Below, piece by piece: positions 47,301-58,150 of a stretch of DNA of 64,000 bases. Numbering within the stretch: the stretch's first letter is position 1; every line of letters starts with the position of its first letter. The notes below the pieces were generated by a model. That model had not been told where the DNA came from. It searched no databases and saw only the letters and a program-made list of their open reading frames with translations. The position numbers were made by a program, and so were the translations under genes. The DNA is from Cymbidium sinense. Lineage: Eukaryota > Streptophyta > Magnoliopsida > Asparagales > Orchidaceae. Location of the stretch: contig CM038215.1 in NCBI GenBank assembly GCA_021442155.1, positions 3,124,976-3,188,975 of the forward strand, read 5' to 3'.

Positions 47301-48208
47301 TACTTCTTTTATTGTATTTATTAAACTTTAGAATAATATCATCCCTATCTCTTATTCTGTCATTACTTGGAGAATTCTAGAAAACCTCATTCCTATTGAT
47401 TCTTTGCTATGGGATAAATGCTTTCATTAACCTTCCAATTGTTATTGTTGTTTTCATATCAAAAATGTTAATCGTGTTTTGGTCAATGGTGTTATTTCCT
47501 CCAAATTATGGTTTTGGTATGATAATCTTTTTAATATTAACCATTTCAATGGCTTTGTTTCTTTATATCAACTTCCTGAAGCCTATTTCCAAAAAACTTA
47601 TGAAAGTTCATATAAAAGTTTTAATTGCCATTACCCTTATTTGGTTCATATGGATTGATAGAAATGATGCTAAATATCATGGTATTCTTATGAATCATAA
47701 AAAAAGTATTGCTAGAACTAAAGAAAAAATTTATGCATTATTTAATGCTAATTTAATTAGTAACACACATTTTAGAGATTGCAAATTCATGGCAAAAAAA
47801 TTGGGTCTTTACCTGCCTGAGATCTTCTTCTTTTGCTTAACCTCTTAAAGCTTGTCCTGTTATCTATGCTGAATTATTGGTTGTAAACAAAGCTATTGAC
47901 ATTTGTTTGCAAGAAGGTTTCTTCAATATTTGGATTGAAGTTGATGCTCTCTTACACATTGACATGCTGACTTCCACTAAGATGGGGAATGCGGATTTAT
48001 TCTATCATCTTAATCCTACTAGAGCTCTCCTCTCTCAAGTATGCTTTAAAATTTCTCACATTTTGCGTGAAGGAAATGCCTGTCCAGATTGTCTGGCTAA
48101 TCATGGTACTAAGTTACTCACTCTTTATGATCATCTTAATTTACCTAGACAATTAAAAGGCTTGGTCGATCTCGATAACACAGGATTACCTTATCTTAGA
48201 AATTAATC
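44313..48208 (+). pseudogene. LINE ORF2 remnant (endonuclease, RT, RNase H)
   Basis: ORF2 nicks target DNA and copies the element RNA. The ATG at 44313 starts the endonuclease with SLIWNVRGIGTLTVRNRIRN (catalytic Asn kept), followed by LFIIIKTL, where the catalytic Glu of the usual IETL is Lys. GGDFNTIL is intact near 44700, while the final SDH motif has become YGHAPLL (44900). RT (45770-46570) reads NQTGFVRGRSISDN, then FKLNIFKAFDNI, where the catalytic Asp of KLD is Asn. A frameshift near 46160 precedes RQGDPLSPSL and the intact LSFADDFIIF. A zf-RVT-like part follows (47330-47650). RNase H (47850-48206) has IYAELLVVNKAI, IWIEVDAL and REGNACPDCLANHG, with the acidic residues kept. Endonuclease and RT are catalytically dead by substitution as well as by frame breaks. 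Confidence 0.9.
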
Positions 48209-49850
48209 TTGCTTTGTATGTTTTAGGTTTTCCATGCTTTTCTTTGTGAGCATTTTCATTTTACTGCATTCCTTTGGTTGGTTCACTCTCTTGTTTGGTT
48301 TGTGCTAGTATACTTGGGAGATCTCTTTGAGGTGGTGGCTAGTTGTTCAACCTCTTTAGTTGGAGAGGTGTTCTCTTTGGTTGACTATTTTATATAAGGA
48401 TCTCCTTATCAATAGTTTCTTCATGTGCTTCCTTGAACTTATGGTGGCCTTCTTTTGGGTTATGCCTCTACCTACTTTTGGTTTTTCCCTTTTCTTAGTT
48501 TGTCCTGGTTTTGTCTCTGATTTTGGCTGCCTGTTTCCTTATGAAGGTTTTTTGGTTGCTGTTTTTGGGCCTGGTGGGTTCTATTATTTGCTAGTAAACT
48601 CTACCTGAATGTCTTGGGTGGCTATTATTTGATGGTTGATGTTGATCTTTTCACTCTTGAGTTTTGGCTGTCTTTTGGTGGTTGCCTTGGTCTATTTTCC
48701 CCCCCTCTGGTTGGTCGGTGTGTTGGGTTGTCCCCTGGTTTTGTTTGATTGGGTGATTACCATTTGTTTCTTGGTTATTTTTGTGGCTTCATTATCACTA
48801 TGCTGCCTTTTCTCTATTGTCTCCCTTTGGATTGGTTTTTCATTGAGTTGCCTCATGTATTGCTTTGTTAATTTGTTGGGTGGACTTACAGGTTGGTTTG
48901 TTTGGTTGGTTGTGTTGGCTAGTTTGGTTGGTTTTGTTTTTGGTTTTCTTTCTGAAATGTTCTTAGTTGGTAAGGTTGGCCTTTTGGTGGTTTTTCTTTG
49001 TTTTGGTTTTGGCTTTTTGGTGGCTGGGTGCTAGCCCCATGGTCATACATATCTCTGGATGGTTTTTAATTACATTTTATTTCTTGGCTCTATTGTTTTT
49101 GGACTGGTGGACCGCTATTGTTGGCATTGTGCTCTAACTGTTAGAATTGTTGGTTTTTTTGTGCTAGTTGTATTGGTTTTGGGATGTTACTTGGTTGTCT
49201 GGACTGTGGGTTTGTTTCCATCCATGGTTCTTCTCGAGTGAATACTTGGCAACTACTCTTTCATGTCTACTGTGGTGGTTTTGTGGAAGCTACTTCCTTT
49301 CAGCCTTGGTAGCCTTTATCAATTAGGTGATTTGTGGGGCATGTTTTTCTGTTGCTTGGGCTATAAGTACTAGAGAACCACTCTTGGCGATTGCCTTCCG
49401 TAAGTGGGATATGATGGTCGGATGATTTCCCTATCTTAGCAGATATGTGACCCAGAACCCTTCTTGAAGTATGGATGCTCACATTTTCGCTAAAGATGCA
49501 AGTGACCGCAAGCCTTATTAGAAATTTTCTCTTATATTGCTTTATTATGCTAAAGCATGATTTTCTCTTATGCTAATTACAATTTCTAGTTGCTTGTAGC
49601 TTTCTTTCCTTGTATCGGATTCTAGATGTGGATTGTGCAACTCTAAAGACCTCAATCTAGTAGTGGGCTCGTTCATCATGTTTCTTGAGCTATTTTTATT
49701 TATTTTTTACTTCTTTTATTTTTTTGCTTTTGTTGTATTAGATAGAGGATTTTTCTCTAATGAATAGCTCTTGAGCAGTTATGAGAATTATCCCCTTAAG
49801 GATGTTGTACTCCTTTCAGGCAATAAAATTCCCTCTCCGGTTTCCTTAAA
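48209..49850 (+). other. LINE 3' region, T/G-rich
   Basis: About 1.6 kb between the ORF2 stop and the A-rich end. The first kilobase (48240-49240) is strongly T/G-rich on the + strand (TTTGGTTGG, TGGTTTTG, GGCTTTTTGG) and is open in one frame for 132 codons (48636-49034). That frame encodes only Leu/Val/Phe/Gly/Trp and looks like a product of composition. The end (49640-49850) has GAGCAGTTATGAGAATTATC and CTCCTTTCAGGCAATAAAAT, in the style of plant LINE 3' ends. Confidence 0.65.
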
Positions 49851-52538
49851 AAAATAAAATAAAACCTAGAAATGAAATAAATAAAAAGACATAAACCTAA
49901 ATAAAATTAAAAAAAAAATAAAATAAAAACCTAAACTAAAACTTGAACATAAACCTAAAAATAAAATAAAATAAACTAATAAAAATAAAATAAATAAAAA
50001 CCTAAACTAAACTAAAAAAAAATTAAACCTAAATAAAATAAAAACTAAACATAAAATAAAAATACAATAAAACTAAAATAAAATAAAATAAAAACTTAAA
50101 ACTAAAAAATAAAACTAAAAAATAAATCCTAGAAATAAATAAAAAATAAAATCTAAACCCTTAACTAAAAAAAAACCTAAACCTAAAATAAAAACAAAAT
50201 AAACAATATAAAATAAACTAAATAAAATAAACATAAACCTAAACTAAAATAAACTGAACAAAAATAAATAATACCTAAACCTAAAATAAACTAAACTTAA
50301 ACCCTAAACTAAACAAAATAAAATAAACAAAAAATAAACCTAAACTGAAGCTGAAAAATAAAACCTAATATTAAACCAAAAATAAAAACCTAAAACCTAA
50401 ACCTACAAAAAGAAAATAAAAACCTAAACATAAACCAAAAAAATAAAATAAAATTAAACTAAACTAAAAAATAAACAAAAACCTAAACCTAAACCTAGAA
50501 AATAGACTAAAATAAAAACCTAAAGCTAAACCCTAAACCTTAAACTAAAAATCCTAAATCCTAAACTAAAACTTGAACGCTAAACTAAAACTTAAACCCT
50601 AAACCGTAAACACTAAATCCGTTAAACCATAAACCCTTAAAACCCTAAAACCCTAAAACCCTAAAACCTAAAATCCTAAACCTTAAACCCAAAAAAAAAA
50701 AATCCTAAACCCTATAATATCAACCCTAATCCATAAACTAACTCCAAGCCTTAAACCCTAAAAAGCAAAAAACTTAAACGTAAACTAAATAAAACCTATA
50801 AATAAAATAAATAAAAAAACCTTAACAAAAAAATAAATAAAATAAAAACATAAACAGATACCTAAAACTAAAAAGAAAATAAAATAAAAAATAAAAACTA
50901 AAATAAAATAAAATAAATAAGAACCTAAACTAAAAAAAACTTAAATTAAATAAAAATAGAACTTAAAATAAAAATAAAATAAACTTAAAATAAAATAAAA
51001 TAAAAATAAAATAAAAACCTAAACTTAAATAATAAACCCAAAAAAGAAAACCTAGGAATAAATAAAAAAGAAAACCTAAAACCTAAACTAAAAAAAAAAC
51101 CTAAACCTTAAATATAAATAAAACAAACCTAAACTTACACTATAAATAAAATAAACCTAAACCTACACTAAAATAAACTAAACTAAAATAAATAAAACCT
51201 AAACCTAAACTTAAAATAAACTAAACCTAAACCTAAACCTAAACTAAATAAAATAAAATGAACTAAAAAAACCTTAACCAAAACTATAAAATAAAACATA
51301 AAAATAAACCAAAAATAAAAAATAATACCTAAACTGAAAAAATAAACTAAAAATAAAACTAAACTAAAAAATACACCTAAACCTAAAAAACAAACTAAAA
51401 TAAAATTCTTAAACTAAAATAAATAAACCTTGAATAGATAAACTATACTAAATGAAAATAAGAGTAAACCTAAGTCAAAATAGAAAATAAAATAAACTAA
51501 AATAAATAAAATAGTAAAAATAAACCTAAACCTGCTAGGTTAATTTTAAAAAAAATCTAACTAAACCCTAAACCTAAACTCTAAGCCTAAACCTACCCCT
51601 AAAACCTAAACCCTAAAACTAATATAAACCATAAACTAAAACCCTAAAAAACCTAAACTAACCCTAAACCCTAAACCTTAAACCCTAAAGCTTAAACACT
51701 AAAACTATCCCTAAATGCTATACCCTAAACCCTAAATCCTAAACCCTAAACCCCAAACCCTAAACCCAAAACCCTAAACCTTAAACCCAAAAACCCTATA
51801 CCCTAAACAAACCATAAACCCAAAGCCCTAAACCCTAAACCCTAAACCCTAAACACTAAACTCTAAACCATAAACCCTAAACCCTAACTCTAAACACTAA
51901 ATTGTAAAACCCTAAACCCTAAAACCATAAAACATAAAACATAAACCCCTAACCCTAAACCTTAAAAACCTAAAAACCTAAACCAAAATTAAAGAAAATC
52001 TAAAAATAATATAAATAAAAAAACATAAACCTAAATAAAATAAATAAAAAAATCTAAACCTAAATAAATAAATAAAATAAAATAAAATAATAACCAAAAC
52101 TAAACCATAAACTGTAATCTAAAAATAAAATAAAATAATCTAATAAAAATAAACTAAAATAAAATAATTAAAAACCAAAACTAAACTAAAAAAATATATA
52201 TAAAGTAAATAAATATAACCTAAACTTAAACCTATAATAAAATAAAAATAAACCTAAACCTAAACTAAAAAATAAAACCTAAAAAAAAACTAAAATCTTA
52301 ACCTAAGAAAATAAAATAAAAACCTAAACCTAAACTTAAAAATAAAAAATAAAACTAATTGCTAAAAAATAAAATAAAAATAAAACTAAAGTAAAAAATA
52401 AACATAAGCCTAAAAAATAAACTAGAATGAAAAACCTAAACTAGAATAAATAATCATAAAATAAATAAAATAAACTAAATAAAAATAAAAAGAAAGCTAA
52501 ATAAAAATAAAAAATAAAATAAACTAAATAAACCTAAA
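49851..52538 (+). repeat. Telomere-like satellite right of the LINE
   Basis: A-rich DNA continues directly from the LINE end. A post-exon-type junction (CTAAACTAAAACTTGAACGC, 50561) starts a heptamer block (50560-50770) without any GR-RBP exon. A-rich DNA follows, then a weak boundary at 51531-51546, heptamers (51570-51970) and A-rich DNA. No gene is seen. Confidence 0.8.
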
Positions 52539-53470
52539 CCTACTAGTTTACAATTTAAAAAAAACCTTAACCCTAATCCTTAAACCTGTAAAGTAAACCT
52601 CTAAACTACACCTAAACCTACAACCCTAAACCTACCCAAACCCTAAAACCCTAAGCGCTAAACCCTAAACCCTAAACCCTAAACCTTAAACCCTAAATAC
52701 TAAACCCTGAACCCTAAAACCCTAAACCAACCATAAACCCTAAACCCTAAAAACTACAACCCTAAACTCGAAGCCCTAAACCCTAAACCCTAAACCCTAA
52801 ACCCTAGACCCTAAAAACCTAAAAAGTCAAAACCTAAACAAATTAAAACCTAAAAATAAAATCATTAAAAAAAATCTAAACCTAAATAAAATAAAATAAA
52901 ATGAAAACTTAAACTAAAACCTAAACCTAAAAATAAAAAAAAATAAAAAAATAAACTAAACTAAAAAATAAAAACCTAAACTAAAGTAAAAAAATAAAAT
53001 AAACCTAAAAATAAAATAAAAAATAAATAAATAAAATAAAAAATTCTTAAAATAAAAGTAATTAAAAAGGTAAACCTAAAATATAAACCTAAAAATAAAA
53101 CCTAAAGATAAATAAAAATAAACTACAATAACACCTAAATCTAAAAGATAAATTAAAAAGAAAACTAAACTAAAAAAAGAAAAACATAAACCTAAACCAA
53201 AACCAAAAAATAAATTAAAATTAAAAACTAAAATTAAATACCTAAAATAAATAAACTAAATTAAATAAAATAAAAAAATTAAAATAAATTAAAATAAAAT
53301 AAAAATAAACTAAATAAACAAAAACCTACTAGTTGACTTAATTTAAAAAAAATCTAAACCCTAAACTCTATACCCTAAACCCTAAATCCTAAACCTTAAA
53401 TGCTAAACTTTAAACCATAAAATTAACCCTAAACCATAAACCTTAAACCTACAACCCTAAACTTACATCG
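52539..53470 (+). repeat. Recent satellite duplication, copy 1 (partner 63002-63925)
   Basis: It runs from the boundary CCTACTAGTTTACAATTT through a heptamer block with irregular members (AGCGCTAAACCC, CTGAACCC), an A-rich part with GTCAAAACCTAAACAAATTA and TTCTTAAAATAAAAGTAATT, and a second boundary CCTACTAGTTGACTTAATT at 53325-53343. The partner at 63002 has the same irregular members in the same order. The differences are mostly A-run lengths and a few heptamer variants. Confidence 0.85.
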
Positions 53471-54660
53471 CTAAACCTTAAACCCTAAAAATCCTTAATC
53501 CCTAAACCCTAAATCCTAAATCCTAAACTAACCCTAACCCCCAAATCTTAAACCCTAAGCCTAACCCTAATTCTTAAACATTAAAATGCCAAAACCTTAA
53601 ACCCTAAACCCTAAACCATTAAAAACCCTAAACACTAAGCTAACCCTAAACCATAAACCCTAAAAACCTAAAAACCTAAACATAAACAAAATAAAACCTA
53701 AAAATAAAATAAATTAAAAAGCTTAAACCTAATAAAAATAATAAAATAATAAGATAATAACCTAAACTAAAACCTAAACCTAAAAAAAAATTGAATAAAC
53801 TAATAAAAATAAACTATAATAAAATAAAAAATAACCTAAACTAAACTAAAAAATAAAATAAACCTAAGACTAAAAAGACAATATAAATAAAAACTAAATG
53901 TAAAATAAAAATAAAATAAACCTTAAATAAATGAAAATCTAAACTTAAACCTAAAAAATAAACTTAAAAATAAATAAAAAAAATAAAACCTAAACACTAA
54001 ACAAAAAAAACCCTAAACCTAAACTAAAATAAACTAAACAAAATAAATAAAACCTAAACCTAAACCTAAACTAAAACTAAATAAAATAAAATAAACTAAA
54101 AAATAAAACCTAAAATAAACCTAAAATAAAAACCTAAAACCTAAACCTCAAAAAATAAAATAAAAACCTAAGCCTAAACCTAAAAATAAAAAACAAAACC
54201 TAAACTTAAAAAGTAAAATAAAAATAAAACTCAACTAAAAAATATACCTAAACCTAAACCCACACATAAAAAATTAACCAAAATAAAAAATCCTAAATTA
54301 AACAAAATTAACCTAAAATAAATAAACTGAACTAAATAAAAAATAAACATAAATAAAAATAAAAAATAAAATAAACTAAAATAAATAAAAAACTGACTAA
54401 ATTAACTAAGTAAACCTAAACGAACTAATTTAAATAATGAAAAATACAAAACCCTAAACCCTAACCCTAAACCCTAAAGCCTAAAGGCTAAACCTTAAAC
54501 CCTAAACCCTAAACCCTAAACCCTTCCCCAAAATCCTAAACCCTAAAACCCTAAACACTAAACCCTAAACCCTAAAAACCAAAAAACCTAAACCTAAATT
54601 GAATAAAACCTAAAATTAAAATATATAATAAACCTATACCTAAATAAAATAATAAAATAA
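53471..54660 (+). repeat. Telomere-like satellite left of block C
   Basis: Heptamers (53471-53690), then A-rich DNA, a degenerate boundary near 54421-54436 and a short heptamer block (54445-54600). A-rich DNA then runs straight into block C at CTAAAGGTTCAAGTAGGCC (54661). Confidence 0.8.
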
Positions 54661-57600
54661 AACCTAAAGGTTCAAGTAGGCCTAAAATTAAAGCCAAATC
54701 AAATTAATTGAAACCAAAGCCTACAATCATCTTGAATTGGCCAAATAAACCCAAACCCAACACTCCAATTTGTAATTAATCAAATTGGTCAACTTAACCC
54801 ATTTGACCCAAATGAATGAATGAGCCAAAATTAAATCTAAGCCAAACTACACAAAACCAATTAAACCAAAACAACCCAAATGATCATATGAACTTGACCC
54901 AACCCTTGGTTTGATCCAATATGACCAATTGGTCAACTTGACCACCTAACCTAATTTGACCTAAATGAGTTAAATTGAGCAAAATTTAAGTAAATCAACT
55001 CCAATTGACATGAAATTTAGACTAACCCACTTTGGCTCATTTTAAATCGCCAAATCAAATCCAATGCCAAATGATCATTCTACCCTTGGGTCAAGGGCGT
55101 CACATGAAATAAATTACCTATGTAAGTGGTCATTTCCATTCCTTGGCACTTAGTACTCTCCCAATGGTCCACCTAGGAACCTAGGACATTGCCCAACCTG
55201 ACCTAAGGAGTGGTTGGGTTGGCGATGACCCATGGGAGGTGAAATCACCTCACCATCCCCATTGGAGCATTTGAAACCCATAGGACACCCTTGATTCCTA
55301 TTTGGCAGCCACATCCACACCTTCATCCAACCAAGCTGAGCCAACTTACCACCTCCCTACACCCATGACTCCCTGAGATGGTCGGATGGCCACTAAAAGC
55401 CAAACTCAATCTTACAGTCTAATCAAGATGAAGGGGAGGGGGGGGTGGGGTTCACCCATTCATTTCTGCTCAAACACATAAAAAAATCATTCCTCAAAGC
55501 CCTACCTACTAAAGATGAGCTGGTAGACCATTCAGTAAGCTCCTAAGCTTCCTCAATCAAAAATTTCATTCATGCTTGTCCCAAAGTAGGACACTCCCAT
55601 TTCGACCTAACTTCCCCATTTCTCCATCAAACTCAAATTAACTTTGCATGTACCTTCCCTAGGCTCATCGAAAGAGTGAATAATCCCCCAAGCTTCTCGA
55701 GCACTGAAGGTGGCACTTCAATCAAAGTCAAGCTCCAATTACTACTCATCAGGGCTTTATCTCCACTAGCTGAAGCTTCCTTAATCATTCTAGCCACTGG
55801 TCTTGAGCTTTGATGAGGTATGCATCCAAAATGGATCGTTAGGCAAAAGTGGGTTGGAGCTTTATGAAGGAAACATGCATCTCATGTGATCTCAATCATT
55901 GGATCCCCTTTTATCGATGTCGTGAATGTGTGCATCCTTTTAGAGTTGATCTTAGCTCGGGTAAGCTCAGATCAAGTGAGCAATGGTGGACGAACTCCAT
56001 TCTACCTCACTCAGGTGATGTTAGATCATAGACAGTCCATTTTACATGATCAGAATGGACGATCATGATTAAATTTATTAGATCAATCTAATTTAATCTA
56101 ATTAACCTGCGGGATTAATTATAGCAATCCAATCTTAGATCGAACAGTGGACGAGAAAGCGATCGCCAAGCATGCTTGGACAAGTTTTAAGTAGCCATTC
56201 CCTTGGCTCCATGTGGAAAGTGCAGCGCCATGTGGTGCCAACCGATTAGGCTTTAATTAGGCTTAATTAATCATTTTAATAACTAAAACTTCTAAAATAT
56301 CATAAAAAATCATAGAAATCAAAAAAACATAAATAAATACTTATTTTAAAAGTATTTTAGAGGAGAATTAATTAAAAATGATCTTAACTATTTTTAATAG
56401 TAATTAAAGTTTAATTATAAAATTATTTAGCTTATTTACTCTTTAATTACTTGAGCAATTAATCCCAAATTTTAATGGTTAATTTAATGAGATGACCTCC
56501 CATGATTTTCTTGGGATTTATTGCACACTTCATTAGGAAAATTGACTAATTAAACCTTAACTACTCTTTTAAGTTAATTAATGATTAATTAATCCCATGA
56601 ACAATAATAAATCAATTAGTTAAGTTTACTTATCATTGTTCAACAGTAAGTGAACTAAGGAATAGGGTTGGGAGCCCTTTCCCTAAGTTCATTTCACCTT
56701 TTTTTAAATGAAATTAATTAAGATTTAACTAATTAATTAAATCACTTAATCAAATTGAAATCATAATCACATTAGATCTTAATTAATTAAATCATGGGGT
56801 AGATCTTTAGGTGTTTAATAACCTAAAGGAGTTTAATAAAATTATGGTTAGTCCACATGTATGAAAAAACCATAAGAGTAATTAATTAAGTCCCTTAATC
56901 TAATTAACTATTAATCATGAGCCAATTGCATTAGGCCCATTTTATTTCCCAGGATCATTGCAAGTTTATTTTCTATGCATATCATGTTGGCTCATAATTA
57001 TTTAGTTAATTACTTTAAGGTGACATAGGTAAGGGTAATTAATTCATCTAATTAAGGGTTCAACTTAATTAACCCATAAAATCAACTTAATTACATTTCC
57101 TTAAAATAAATCAAATCTCTAATGTGGGAATGGATTCAGAACATTAAGTGATGATTTCCCTTATCCTTTTTAAATCAAATCAAATCCAAAATGTAATTAA
57201 TAAAGAAGCTTTGGTTTGCTTTAAATAATCTTATTTGATTTGATTGTCCTTAAGAACTAGTTTGGTTGAATGAATCACATGCTTATATTTGATTGTCTCT
57301 TCCAATCATGTTAAATTTGGTATGTCATTTGAATTCATGGATCCATCTTTTCAAAATCAAGTAAAATATGATGGATTTCCATTATGTAAGCTTGCATGTG
57401 TTGATTTAATTTAATATATGTGTGGATATTATCATTATTAAATCCAAATGTATTTTTCAAAAGCTTATAAATGAATAATAATATGTGTTAAATACATAAG
57501 AAATGCATGTGCTTATAGCTTAAGTGTATGAATGTTGAGTTCTCTTTCCTCTATTGTTGTGTTGATTTATATAAGATTGAATGGTAATGGGTATAAAATC

Positions 57601-57665
57601 TGGACATCCCGGGAACACGAGGCTCAAGCTAGCCCCAAGGAGGTCATTTGATTACCTCACTTCCC
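54661..57665. other. Block C: third copy of the non-coding arm
   Basis: Colinear with block A from about 19555 and with block B from about 35460, but without any polyprotein sequence. It includes the 0.3-kb segment shared with B (55128-55440), followed by a G-rich run at 55434-55455, then the TTAATTAA-rich part (56230-57100) and the TAGCCCCAAGGAGGTCATTT end (57630). The open frames at 55150-55344 and 55849-56068 are not conserved as frames in A and B. It could be a truncated or solo LTR-type remnant. Confidence 0.7.
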
Positions 57666-58150
57666 TGGTTTAACAATGTCACGTACCCATTTGATTTCAT
57701 TCTTATGTATTTCAACATTAGAATTTGGATTGAGCTTTAATTCATATATATTACTGATTCAATAAAAAAACACATTCTTTGCATGGTTTTCTTTCCCTCA
57801 TTTATGTGTACATCCATGTGTGTCCAAGAAAGTAAGTATATATGGATATCTGAGAATACAAGACTTTAGTTAGCCCCAAGGAGGTCATTTGATTGCCTCA
57901 CTTCGGTTTAACAATGACACTTACTTGCTTATATCTTTGTACATGTATATGTATATGTGATTAGTGAATGAAAATCCCATTTTACATTAAAATTGCATGC
58001 ATTCATAATTGACTAAGTTGTTGAATTAATTATCCATATGATTTGGAGCTTACTTCTTATGTTTATGTATACGAATTTACCTATGTTTGAATGCAAATGG
58101 TTATATAGTATGGAAATCCCTAGAATATGAGGCTTTAGCTAGCTCTGAGT
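57440..58150. repeat. Three ~240-270-bp tandem units at the end of block C
   Basis: The phrase AGCCCCAAGGAGGTCATTTG recurs at 57631 and 57872, each time followed by ATTRCCTCACTT and GGTTTAACAATG. A degenerate third start with GAGGCTTTAGCTAGCTCTG lies at 58130. Each unit is preceded by GGGTATA/GGTTATA and by GGACATCCCGGGAA-like words. Blocks A and B stop at the GGTTT of the first unit, so C shows what lay beyond. Confidence 0.6.

Larger units (their letters stand above)
42553..49850 (+). mobile_element. Plant L1-type LINE, near full length, decayed
   Basis: A 7.3-kb non-LTR retrotransposon in sense orientation. The order is a 5' leader (42553-42727), ORF1 (42728 to about 44222), ORF2 (44313-48208) with endonuclease, RT, zinc-knuckle-like and RNase H regions, a long 3' region (48209-49850) and a short A-rich end. 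The RNase H at the end of ORF2 places it among plant L1 elements. Comparison with intact satellite shows insertion at AACTAAATA|AAACC. A target-site duplication cannot be defined because both flanks are A-rich. Dozens of stops and frameshifts show it is inactive. It is the only LINE in the window. Confidence 0.9.

Noticed and set aside
48636..49034. 132-codon hydrophobic protein downstream of LINE ORF2
   Set aside because: It contains only amino acids forced by T/G-rich DNA, and it has no place in LINE biology.
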